From: Hortaea werneckii
Taxonomy: Eukaryota; Ascomycota; Dothideomycetes; Mycosphaerellales; Teratosphaeriaceae
Reading direction: 5' to 3'
NCBI GenBank assembly: GCA_037044905.1
Contig: JBAOKB010000086.1
Location: forward strand, 1 to 64,000
DNA: 64,000 nt
Shown: one piece after another, positions 53,819 to 63,100 of the stretch
Layout of the letters: every line of letters begins with the position of its first letter
Position numbering within the stretch: the first letter of the stretch is position 1
The notes under the pieces: generated by a model
The model's database searches: none
What the model was told of the DNA's origin: nothing
The model's input: only the letters and a program-made list of their open reading frames with translations
Translations under genes and position numbers: made by a program

Positions 53819-54673
53819 ATGGAGCCTCGAGACCACGCCCTGTTCAACGCAGCGCTTCCTGGGCTGCCAGAAATGTCCGGTCTGCGAAGCCGTCTCAGCA
53901 GCAGCGTGAAACAGATTCTGAGCTCCAAGTCCGCCAACCAAGCCACAACACCACCTGCATCCCCACCTACTGTGGCAATACCGCTCTACATCTATCCATC
54001 GCCACAGGCATGGGAGCCTCTCCATAACGCAGTCTCGGACAACCCGTCCGTCACTTTCCAGATAATCATCAACCCCAACAATGGTCCCGGCGGTGCAGTG
54101 CCAGACGCCAACTACATTGCTGAAGTTGCACGGCTGAACTCCCGGGCAAACACTACTCTCTTCGGCTATGTCCATGTCACCTGGGGCAAACGACCGCTGC
54201 CAGACGTCCTGGACGACATCTCAACCTGGTCCGAGTGGGCGAGATTCGAAAAAGCCGACATCCACGTAGACGGCATCTTCATCGACGAAGCCCCCAGCGA
54301 CGTTACCTTTCTCGACTACATGAAAAAGGCAAGGGCCCACGCGAAAGCGAAATTCCTCGACAAAGTCGTCGTCTGGACGAACCCCGGCGTCCCCGTCGAC
54401 GCCGCCTTCTACGCTGAAGCCGATCTCGTGAACAGTTGCGAGAACAGCCACAGGGCGTGGTCGAATCAGAAACACATCTCGGCGACACCGGAGAGCCTGC
54501 GATCCAAGTCCACGGTGATGATCCATGACTATCGTGGATCCTCCGCGCAACTCCGATCGGAGGCGGACAATCTGAGGAGAGCAGGGTATCGCGCATGCTT
54601 GATCAGCACTGACTCGAATTATACCACCTTCTCACGGATGTGGCAGGAATACATCTCTACCTTTGTTGGTTGA
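53819..54673 (+). CDS. sph3: Sph3-like GAG hydrolase (spherulin 4 family, GH135)
   Basis: The protein has 284 residues and no intron. The barrel starts at VAIPLYIYPS (about residue 52). It shows the family blocks IINPNNGPG, FGYVHVTWGKR, the acidic pair in GIFIDEAPS, VVVWTNPG and MIHDYRGSS. GH135 enzymes hydrolyse GalNAc-rich stretches of galactosaminogalactan and are needed for its production. The N-terminal 50 residues (MEPRDHALFNAAL...) are polar, and I see no signal peptide or anchor, although family members act in the secretory route. Either a 5' exon is missed or secretion differs. It is convergent with NDC1 across 420 bp. Confidence 0.88.
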   Translation: MEPRDHALFNAALPGLPEMSGLRSRLSSSVKQILSSKSANQATTPPASPPTVAIPLYIYPSPQAWEPLHNAVSDNPSVTFQIIINPNNGPGGAVPDANYIAEVARLNSRANTTLFGYVHVTWGKRPLPDVLDDISTWSEWARFEKADIHVDGIFIDEAPSDVTFLDYMKKARAHAKAKFLDKVVVWTNPGVPVDAAFYAEADLVNSCENSHRAWSNQKHISATPESLRSKSTVMIHDYRGSSAQLRSEADNLRRAGYRACLISTDSNYTTFSRMWQEYISTFVG

Positions 54674-55093
54674 TGGGATTTTTCCCCCCTTTTCTCGGAG
54701 TATTTTGGAGTTCAAGCCGTACGAGAGTCGACAGTGCTGCTTCATTTCCTACTGCCAGAGGAGGGCTTGTGCAGCATTGCACAGCCATCCATCTTAAACG
54801 CATGAGCATTTCGGTACCCCTTCACAGTGCTTTGCGATAAGAGATACCGTCTAAAATTTGAATTCAATGATCTTTTTAACACGATAGCGCATCGTATGCT
54901 CAGCGGGGAGCTTTTTCACGGAATTGAAGCGCAGAACTCTCACCTCAACCTTCGTTGGAGGATCGTTATGTGAAAGAAAGCCGAAGGATGCAAATAGTCG
55001 TCGGGATTCCAATATATCATTACAGCATATGTCTCCATCCATAAATATCCACCGGCAATAAAACCCCAAACCCTACCCCGGAACCCACGTATC
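54674..55093. terminator. Convergent 3' flanks of sph3 and NDC1
   Basis: A 420-bp AT-rich gap between converging genes (for example CTAAAATTTGAATTC near 54852). It should contain both polyadenylation regions. No ORF is supported. Confidence 0.4.
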
Positions 55094-57136
55094 TTACACT
55101 CTTCTCTCCACCGTATCCTTCCGCCCAATCGCCTCCCTCGCCTCCCTCAACTCTTTCGCCTCCAAACCAAGACTGGTAGCATACTCGCCAAAAGCGAGCA
55201 GAACCTCTTCCAAACCCTTCCTAAGCAGATCAACCAGTTCCATGACTTCGGGAATGTTTCTGTCTGCGGGAGTGAAATAGACGTCCGTCCAATGAGGTTC
55301 CAACGTCTGCACGTGCTTCTGGACCGCCGTGATGGTTGAAGTGAAAGTGCGGATAATAAGAGGAATACTGGGGGCGACCTGGCCGAAATCGTCTTCCTTC
55401 AGACTGGAAACAGCAAGGGAGACAAGAGATTTGGCCGCGTGGAAGATGTTGGCTTTAGAGCTGAAGGGGACGCCGTAAATGACAGCCTGGACTCTCCGGG
55501 AGAAAGTCTGGCGAAAAGGCTCGCCGAGCGGGGTGCGGAGGAAGTGGAGAGAGTATCCGTTGGCTTCCCTTTGAAGGCCGGAGACGGAGAGTTGGGAACG
55601 GTTGAATCCAGTGTGTTGTTCGGTCCACTCGAGCGCTTTCCTCGCTCGAGGCGAGACGGGGTTGGAGGCGCCGGGACTCTGGCCGAAGGACTTAATCGCA
55701 GTGCTAACAGGGTTACCGTTGTGTTTGGCGAAGACTTCTCGCTCGTCTAGGACGCCGCGCTGGGCGATTTTGGGAAGGCTGAGATTCTTCTCGCGTTCTT
55801 GTGCGATGAGGTATTCTTGTTGTTTGCGCTGTTGTTCTGACTCGGCCGTTTTCTTCTGGTACTCGGACGGCGCGTTGGCGTTTTTGATGCGCTCACCGAT
55901 GGCATTGAGCTCAGCGAGACAGAGTGCGCTTGTTTGGGCCCAGGTGCTCTGCGGTTTGCGCTCGACTTCAGAGAAGATGGTTGTTCTTCTGGTCTGGAAC
56001 TGTGTAGTGATGAGGAAAAGCTCCCAAAATGCAAAGCCACGAGTCACAGTCACTTTGGCCTTGAAGCCTCTGATCAGACTTCCGTTGGGGTCAGCACTTT
56101 TGCTTAGTACCTTCCCAGCAGGGTCCTTCACTTCGTTCGTGAGCGGCTCTCCGCGCTTGAGTGGTAGTTGGCTGACATGAATTGTGAAGATGACATTGCT
56201 GAGCTCCCAAAGCATCACAAGCAGACCGCAGCTTGATATGGCCTGTCGAGCGAACACGCTGGGGTAGAGTATGCCGGAAGGGTCAGCGTTGGAGGGCAAC
56301 GACCGCACCATGATGCACGCCACAGGGTAAGCTATTCTCCATGCCACATTGCGGAGAAATAGCAAATATCCGACCATAGCAAAGACGCAGCCAACCAAAG
56401 TCCACGAGATCACACGGGCAGCCATGCTTCTCGCTTGCGACCGCAGCAAGAGCACCGATTCAGGCAACCAGCTTGTTCGTGAGCCTTGGTCCAGTCCAGC
56501 CGCCCCACCGATCTTTTCCGCCTCGTGGATCTTGATATCGTCGCGATCACTGCTCAAATGCTGCAAAGCTTTCGCAATGCTAAACAGCAGAATCATACTC
56601 CGCAGCATGATAGGGTTCTCGTTCGCTCTCGGCCTCTCGTATGCCCGACCATAATCGATCCAGCCTAATTCGGCTTCTTCGGAGCTGGACCAGATATACA
56701 CTTCACCGAAGAACCAGCCGCTAAAGCAATACCAAAAGAGCGTCATCCATGTTCTCGCCTCGGTGACCTTCTGCACAAAAGTCTCAATACCACTGGTGGT
56801 GGTCCGGCTACCGACTTCCATATTCATCACCCGCACTATGAAAATGGCGAGGCATGGGATGGAGAGTAGGAGGGCACGGATGCCGGTCAGACTGATGGGG
56901 AACCAGCTCCATAGCCATGAGTCGGAGGTGCTCAGGTAGGATGCGGCGAGCCAGCAGAAGCATAGCAGGAGAGCGGCGGCGTTGGTGAAGCGGCGGTGGA
57001 GTAGCGGAGTCAGGAAATCCTTGTACGAGCGCGGGAGTGATGGTGAGGCGGGAGCAGGCTGTGAGATGGCGAACTGAGGGGGCGGGAGGGTGGTCGCGGT
57101 GTTGGAGGTGGTGCGAGAAGTAGTTGTAGTCGCCAT
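55094..57136 (-). CDS. NDC1: Nucleoporin NDC1 (nuclear pore/spindle pole body membrane protein)
   Basis: The protein has 680 residues and no intron. A disordered Thr-rich N-terminus is followed by SYKDFLTPLLHRRF and about six membrane helices between 48 and 335 (AAALLLCFCWLAASYL, ALLLSIPCLAIFIV, WMTLFWYCFSGW, WTLVGCVFAMVGYLLFL and others). A soluble C-terminal half follows with a coiled coil near 440-480 and a helical end. The layout and length match fungal Ndc1, which anchors the pore complex and spindle pole body in the nuclear envelope. It is a conserved essential gene, so the accessory subtelomere gives way to core chromosome around here. Assignment rests on family resemblance read by eye. 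Confidence 0.8.
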   Translation of the reverse strand: MATTTTSRTTSNTATTLPPPQFAISQPAPASPSLPRSYKDFLTPLLHRRFTNAAALLLCFCWLAASYLSTSDSWLWSWFPISLTGIRALLLSIPCLAIFIVRVMNMEVGSRTTTSGIETFVQKVTEARTWMTLFWYCFSGWFFGEVYIWSSSEEAELGWIDYGRAYERPRANENPIMLRSMILLFSIAKALQHLSSDRDDIKIHEAEKIGGAAGLDQGSRTSWLPESVLLLRSQARSMAARVISWTLVGCVFAMVGYLLFLRNVAWRIAYPVACIMVRSLPSNADPSGILYPSVFARQAISSCGLLVMLWELSNVIFTIHVSQLPLKRGEPLTNEVKDPAGKVLSKSADPNGSLIRGFKAKVTVTRGFAFWELFLITTQFQTRRTTIFSEVERKPQSTWAQTSALCLAELNAIGERIKNANAPSEYQKKTAESEQQRKQQEYLIAQEREKNLSLPKIAQRGVLDEREVFAKHNGNPVSTAIKSFGQSPGASNPVSPRARKALEWTEQHTGFNRSQLSVSGLQREANGYSLHFLRTPLGEPFRQTFSRRVQAVIYGVPFSSKANIFHAAKSLVSLAVSSLKEDDFGQVAPSIPLIIRTFTSTITAVQKHVQTLEPHWTDVYFTPADRNIPEVMELVDLLRKGLEEVLLAFGEYATSLGLEAKELREAREAIGRKDTVERRV

Positions 57137-57712
57137 GACTCACTACTTTGGTTTTATACCTGCTCCAGTTGTGTATCTAGGTAGGTAGGTTGGTAGAGAA
57201 GGTGGTAGGAACCTTAAAGGTGAATTGGCTCGCCTGGAGCTGGGGCTTGTTGAAGGAGTGGAATGGTCGGGCGAAGCGTGAATGCGCTATCCTTCCATGA
57301 CTCGAGCCTGAGGTTGTTCTCTGCCCGTGAATGTCAAGAGAATGTGAGGCCTTTCGGCGCGAGGGTTCGGTGAATGGAGGTATCACAGTGTGAATGTACA
57401 ATCACGGTACAGTTAGGTATGGAAGTTTTATGTCCGATGAACGAATCTTTCGCGCTGTCACATGCGTAAACATTGCCTGCCAACCAGCCAACAGGGAAAG
57501 TGGGCCGAGTCAGCTGCCGCTGCGACGCAACGCAACGCAACCACCAACCGCCGATCAGGCAATCATCACCTACCGTTCTAATCAATCATCAATCAATCGC
57601 TCAACTCCATAGGTATAATCGATCTAGCAACGTCTTGTGGACGCCATCCAATATAACCGACCGGTTTGAACAACACCGTGTTGCCTAATCCTCATACCCT
57701 CTGCGACCCATC
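57137..57712. promoter_or_regulatory. Divergent promoter region, NDC1 and syntaxin
   Basis: A 576-bp gap between divergent start codons. It contains short CGCAACGCAACGCAACC repeats (about 57527-57543) and TAGGTAGGTAGG near 57178-57189. No gene is seen. Confidence 0.5.
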
Positions 57713-58543
57713 ATGTCATTCGCCGACTCGTCCAACCTCGAATCGCAACCCACCACCTGGCGCCGCACCGATGACCCCCAATATGCCGACGACCCGGAGT
57801 TCCAATCTTTCACCAACGATCTCTCCGACAAGCTTTTCTCCCTCACCTCCAACATCTCCCGTCTCTCCAACCAGATCGCCCTCCTCGGCACCCGGCGAGA
57901 AACGGAGCGAGTCCGGGAACGGGTCCAGAACCTCCTCAACGAGACGGGCGACGGCTTTAAAGACATCGGCGAAGGCCTAAAGAAGGTCAACGCCTGGCAC
58001 GATCTGGGCCCCAGCCAGAAATACACCCAAGGGAAACTCAGCCAGGAATTCCGCGCAAGTCTCAACGAGTTCCAAAGCCTCCAGCGACAAGCGCTTGAGA
58101 AGCAACGGGCGAGCGCCACCGCAGCCAAAGCGGCACTAGACCACGAAGGCGGAGGAGAGGACGCCTCGGGTCAAGGACAACAGGATCTCCTCCTCCAGCA
58201 ACAGCAACAACAGCAAGAACCCCGTCTAGCGAACCAAGACGAAGTCGACTTCCAAGAATCCCTCATCATAGAACGCGAGTCGGAAATCCGCAACATCGAG
58301 CAAAGCGTCGGCGAACTGAACGAACTATTCCGAGATGTGGCGCACATGGTGCACGAACAGGGGACGAACCTGGATGTGATCGCAGACAACGTGACGAATA
58401 CGCGGGACGATACGCGGAATGCGGATTCGCAGCTGCGGACGGCGAGTCGGCATCAAAAGAGCGCGAGGGGAAAGATGTGCTGTCTGTTGTTGATTCTGAT
58501 GGTGGTGCTTACGATTATTATTCTTGCCGCTGTGCTTGGATGA
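57713..58543 (+). CDS. PEP12: Pep12-like Qa-SNARE (endosomal/vacuolar syntaxin)
   Basis: The protein has 276 residues and no intron. An N-terminal Habc bundle (LSDKLFSLTSNISRLSNQIALLG) leads through a Gln-rich linker (QQQQQQQ) to a Qa SNARE motif around 178-240 whose zero-layer glutamine sits in VHEQGTNLD. A C-terminal anchor spans 254-276 after a Cys pair (MCCLLLILMVVL) that could be palmitoylated. Qa-SNAREs of this type drive fusion of Golgi-derived vesicles with the prevacuolar endosome. Pep12 rather than Sso/Sed5/Tlg2 is chosen from the N-terminal sequence style. Confidence 0.85.
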   Translation: MSFADSSNLESQPTTWRRTDDPQYADDPEFQSFTNDLSDKLFSLTSNISRLSNQIALLGTRRETERVRERVQNLLNETGDGFKDIGEGLKKVNAWHDLGPSQKYTQGKLSQEFRASLNEFQSLQRQALEKQRASATAAKAALDHEGGGEDASGQGQQDLLLQQQQQQQEPRLANQDEVDFQESLIIERESEIRNIEQSVGELNELFRDVAHMVHEQGTNLDVIADNVTNTRDDTRNADSQLRTASRHQKSARGKMCCLLLILMVVLTIIILAAVLG

Positions 58544-58851
58544 GGAGATATACCTTAGAAGCTGGGAGTTGGGCGGGGTGGCGCTGGAAGATGGATTGTA
58601 CATATCATGGCTTTAGTAATGAGATCTGGGCATTTCCGAATACTCACATTTGTTCCAAATTCGGCCATTCTTCAATGTGTCTACTGGCACCTGCAGTTTG
58701 ATTGGGCAGCGTCACGTGCCTACTGGTGACAGGATGTCAGCACCTACCGCCTCTCGCTGACACAGACAGTTGTATGTAAAGCAATAGGCTAAGACAGACA
58801 ACACTGCACCTCCAGGAAGTCACATCATGACTGCAGGCCAGACAGATAACC
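58544..58851. other. Intergenic, syntaxin 3' flank and EthD-gene upstream
   Basis: A 308-bp gap. GTCACGTG at 58710-58717 contains a CACGTG E-box that could bind a bHLH factor. Nothing else is recognised. Confidence 0.4.
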
Positions 58852-59388
58852 ATGCCCGAAGCAGTCCAAGTCCTCCTCAAACGCCGCCCGGGCACATCAG
58901 TCGCTGAGTTCCGGGCATACTACCAAAGCCACCACGCCGAACTCGTTCTACCCTGGTGCAAAGCGAACGGGGTAACCTACTATGCCCAGGTAACCACTTC
59001 TTCGAGCCCATTCCGACCCCGGGAAAACTCCAATCCCACCCTGACTCTCCCCGCTCTCTAAATCCACGGCCCACTTAACTGGACAACAACCAGCCCAAGC
59101 GCCAACATCAACCTGGCAAACTGGGACGCAGCAGCCGAAATGGTGTTCCCGCCGCGATTCCACCTCGTAGAAATGGCTGAAAGGGAATACTACGAGTACA
59201 TGATCTTACCAGATGAGAGGAAGTTCTTACTGGATGAGGCGAGACGACATATGGTGGTGGTGGCGGCAGGAAGTGTTGAAGGGAAGAAGGTGGAGATTAT
59301 TAAGGACGGGGTTGTGGTGTTGGGAGAGGGAGTGGGAAGGGGAGTGGGAGCGGGAGCGGAGTGGAGTGCGAGAGCGGTTGGGGCTTGA
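58852..59388 (+). pseudogene. EthD-domain (dimeric alpha/beta barrel) protein with a doubtful splice acceptor
   Basis: Exon 1 (58852-58989) encodes MPEAVQVLLKRRPGTSVAEF and YYQSHHAELV. The second part (59062-59388) encodes HGPLNW, INLANWDAAAEMVFPP and an alpha/beta end. Together they would be 154 residues of the EthD/ferredoxin-like dimeric barrel fold, often found with fungal polyketide or detoxification genes. To join them in frame the intron must run from GTAACC (58990) to 59061, but its last two bases are AA, not AG. Every downstream AG I tried gives the wrong frame. This suggests a G-to-A loss of the acceptor, a sequencing error or a different gene model. Confidence 0.6.
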
Positions 59389-59975
59389 GGAGGTGATGCT
59401 GGAGCTTCGAAGTGAGGGAGGGAAGGAGGAATTGTACGATGAAGAAGATGCAGCAGAGAAGGGAGTGATGGTTTCGGCGGTGGTGTTTTCGTCTTGGTCA
59501 CTCGCCGTTACCAATCCTCCCTTGAACTAGGTTAAAATGTTAGAGTCTTACGATTGCGGTTTTCTGGAGACAAGTCGAGACCGGCAAAGAAATTATCGGT
59601 CCAGATATGATGTGATGTGAGCTGTAAAGACAAATTCGGAATAGGAAAGCCACAGCAATGGAAATGCACAGATGTGCACTGTTGGGCTCAAGCATGTGAT
59701 CGTCCGAAAATTTGTCTCAGAAATCACATCACCAAAGGAATGAGATCATGAATCAAAGGTGGGAATGGAAGCACCGAGGCTTCTCTCCTCATCTCCAGGA
59801 AGCTTGACGTTGGAGATCATAAACTTTAATTTATCAATCTCTACACTTAATGTATGATTGCAGCTCCCATTATTTTAAAAAGACGTCTCCGAAACATCCT
59901 CCGCTTGATGCTGAGCTGAGTACCTGTTTTATTACTCCGACAACCTCCCACTAGTCTTAAGAGACAATATCCAAA
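59389..59975. other. Intergenic, no gene seen
   Basis: A 587-bp stretch. The left part is a purine-rich GGGAG-type tail of the EthD reading frame. The right part is AT-rich and contains the upstream region of the HsbA-like gene. No repeat or RNA gene is recognised. Confidence 0.4.
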
Positions 59976-60674
59976 ATGCAAGTCATAAAACTCACCCTCC
60001 TCGCTATCTGCACCCCTCTCGTCTCCGCCCGCCACCTTCTCACACTTAAACACCGCTATAACTCCGGCACCGACCTCCTCGTAAACGACTTGCTACGTCT
60101 CGACGAAGCGATCAAAACCATCACGACCGCCGCGAACGGCTACACCGGAGGTCAAGAAGGCTATGAAGCGATCCGAGAATCATTCGCAGAAGTCAACCGG
60201 ACGAACCGGATAGCTTACCGGGATGCCATGACTATTATGCCACGTAAGTCCACCAAAACCATGGTCCAGGACCAGGACTAAGATAAATAACGGACAAACC
60301 CCCCTTATCGCCAATGGACAGAAACGATAGAAGAAAGCAACCAAATCATCTCCATAGTCAGCGACCCGATCGCCCCGGACATCACCACAGCCGTGGATGC
60401 GGTAATCGCCAAGAAATCCCTCATCGACGAAGCCGGTTTCCGTCAAGAGACCGCCGATGGACTGAACCTGATCTCCTACGACCACGACACATTAAGTTTG
60501 GTGGCTGTCGCGCCCAAGTTGAATCCCCTGACGATCCCTGCGGCTGCGGTGCCAGTGCTGCGGATCGATTTGGATTGGAGGCGGGGGGTCGCGGCATTTG
60601 GGGGTGTGCCTTTGGCGCCTTTGACTAAGGGAGGGTTGCAGGAGGCTTCTGATCAGGGCGGTGCTGAGCAGTAG
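59976..60674 (+). CDS. HsbA/MP1-like secreted cell-wall protein
   Basis: Exons are 59976-60243 and 60322-60674, joined across a 78-bp intron (GTAAGT...GGACAG), giving 206 residues. Residues 1-19 form a signal peptide (LTLLAICTPLVSARH). The helical body, with DEAIKTITTAANGYTGG, IEESNQIISIV and AVDAVIAKKSLIDEAGF, fits the hydrophobic surface binding protein A/galactomannoprotein MP1 family, which binds lipids or hydrophobic surfaces at the wall. The last 60 residues are an unusual Pro/Gly/Leu-rich tail. There is no GPI signal. The family match is by pattern, so confidence is moderate. Confidence 0.7.
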
Positions 60675-61367
60675 TGAGATATAGGACATGGGGAAGGCGG
60701 GGATGGAAGATGATTTATGCAGTGCTCATCCGATCAAGGGGTTGCCCATTGCGGATTTCCAGTTTTACTGTTTAATCGCAGTTGGTGCGAGTTGGGGTGA
60801 TTGGAACTGTTGCCGCGATTTTCAAAGGAAATTGTTACTGTCATCACGGAAACTCGAGTTCATGTGGTCTTCTTGTTGGCGAGAATATTGCCACAGCGTC
60901 ATCCCGTCGTGGGTCTGAGGAAGTGTTGCGACCAAGTGGAGGCCAGCGGCCTTCTCAGATTTCTTCTATCGGCCACATGATCATCTGCAGCAATTTTTGG
61001 AAGTGACATTCGACTGTGTTGCCTGAATACAATACCAAGTGAGGAAGTTAGTTCGTCCGGATGTGTAAATTGAGCAGCTGGCGCGACAGTTCCGCGACGG
61101 TTTGCGATTGTTGCTGTGACGACAAATCCCGATAAACAATGGCCCATATCGCGCAGGTACTAATCAGAGCATCTTTCACCGATAATGCATAGGCTGCTGA
61201 AATAAGTATGTATAGTGAAAGGGACTGTGACGTATAATGTCTAGCATGAGACACATGTTCACCTGACGTTTGCTTTGTAGTGGCTTGCTTTACCTTTCCT
61301 CTACTATCTGTTCCTACACATACCGTTAAGATCATACCTTATTGATGCGTATGAACACCACTCAAAG
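60675..61367. other. Intergenic, upstream of the S1/P1 nuclease
   Basis: A 693-bp stretch with only small ORFs and no family resemblance. It includes the nuclease promoter. Near 61180-61300 it is AT-richer, as in many fungal promoters. Confidence 0.4.
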
Positions 61368-62331
61368 ATGTTAAGACGTAAGGCCGGCCGATTATTTGCT
61401 CTGGTTGCTCTACCACACCTCGCAGCATGTTGGGGCAGTCTGGGCCATCGCACAGTCGGCTACTTGGCCCAGCACTACTTCACCGATGCAGCCACGCAGC
61501 TATTTGAGGGACTGATAAACCCTTCGGAGCACTTTGACGTCTCTGATGCTGCGGTATGGGCTGATAGGATACGCTGGAGAAGACATTACACCGGGGGCTG
61601 GCACTTTATTGGTGGGTATCAAATACTTCTGTCTTACAGTCGAATACTTATTCGAGACAGATGCAAACGACAGCCCACCAGAGACATGCAACGTGAACTT
61701 CTCTCGCGACTGTGAAGAAGATAGAGGCTGCGTCGTCAGTGCCCTTGCAAACCAGACCGCACTCCTCCTAGACCTAGACCAAACTCGAACAACCCGCAAC
61801 GAGGCCTTCAAGTTCCTCCTACACTTCGTAGGCGACCTCCACCAACCTCTTCACACCGAAGCGCTCGACCGCGGTGGGAACCAGATCCAAGTCAAGTTCG
61901 ACAACAGGCATTACAACCTGCATAGCGTCTGGGACACTGAGATCCCACTGAAGATGCACGGACTCACTCACAGTCCTGGAACGGAGGGAGAGAAGGTGCT
62001 CGCGAAACGTTGGGCACAAGAGCTATACAACAAACATGAGAGCGCCGACTTCCGTGTAGCTCAGAATGAAAGCTGTGATCCCATGGCCAACACTGCAGCG
62101 GCGCAATCTTGTGCACTGGAATATGCCACGGAGACGAATCAGCTTATTTGCTCTTATGTGCTTCAGCCGGGGCTTGAGTGGCTTGAGAGCAACGATCTCG
62201 GAGGCGAGTATTATGACGGTGCGAAGACGATTGTGGAGGACCGGATTGCTATCGCTGGGATGAGGTTGGGGATGTGGGTTAATGCGGTAGCTTATCCTCT
62301 AGGGTCGAGTAGGCTGTCTACACAAACATAG
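61368..62331 (+). CDS. S1/P1-type secreted nuclease
   Basis: Exons are 61368-61611 and 61661-62331, with a 49-bp intron (GTGGGT...GACAG), giving 304 residues. A signal peptide ends at ALPHLAAC, and the mature protein would begin with the Trp required as a zinc ligand (WGSLGHRTVG: Trp1 and His6). The remaining ligands of the three-zinc site are visible: Asp in AVWAD, His in WHFID, His and Asp in HFVGDLHQPLH, and His and Asp in HSVWD. The enzyme cleaves single-stranded DNA and RNA at acidic pH and is used to scavenge phosphate and nucleosides. All ligands are kept, so it should be active. Confidence 0.92.
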
Positions 62332-63100
62332 TGTGCCGTACTCGGCAGGTATATACGCTGAAATGAATCGGAATATGAGATGTGGAGCCAGGATCTCAAC
62401 TCAAATGTTTGCTGTAAAGTCAGACCATTGCATAATGCTGGTCTGCTGTTCTACCTCTCTGGGGCCAACATTGCTCTATGTGAATGGAGAAGTATTCGAT
62501 GTGGAACACCATCCGACTGAATATGCAAGTTGCAGCCATCGTCCATTTATAGCCCTCCACGAGCGCTGCAGAACGCTGGCGCAGAAATACTCTGAAGATG
62601 CCTCTCACCATGGTAAGCGCACTAAGAAGCGCTGCTTTCCTCCCAAGCTCTATCCCAGCCGCTCTGATACCATTCGGTGTACTCAAGCGTCGTAACGAGC
62701 AGCTCGGGATGATTAAGCTCATAAACCAGCGTACAATAAGGTGAAAGAAAAGCACCAGGAAACCTAACATCCGTCCTCTGATAACACCAGAATTCATTCT
62801 GGAAAGATTACCCGTGGCCAGAAGAGAACGCACGAACAGCAAAGCCCAGAATTTCTAGGAGCCGCAGTAGAGCTTGACGGAGCCAGAGCATATACTAGAT
62901 CCAGTATCATCTCATGTCATCTTTTCCATACCGGCCGATCTTGTCCATGCCGTCCAGCATTCGAGCAACAACCATAACGACTGCAATCGGATTGCTACTT
63001 GGATGTAAGACGCATGGCTAGGGTTCGTGGGCTGTTTATATCTATTAACAGCGACTTATCATATTCTAGCATACATCGGTAGCAGCACTCTTTCGGCTAC
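62332..63100. other. Intergenic, with a possible short minus-strand coding segment
   Basis: On the minus strand, from about 62797 to 62610, one frame reads NEFWCYQRTDVRFPGAF and later EYTEWYQSGWDRAWEE before a stop. It looks protein-like, but I could not place a start or upstream exon beyond a possible acceptor (TTTCCAG) next to it. It could be the last exon of a small gene or a relic. The rest is AT-rich and featureless. Confidence 0.3.
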
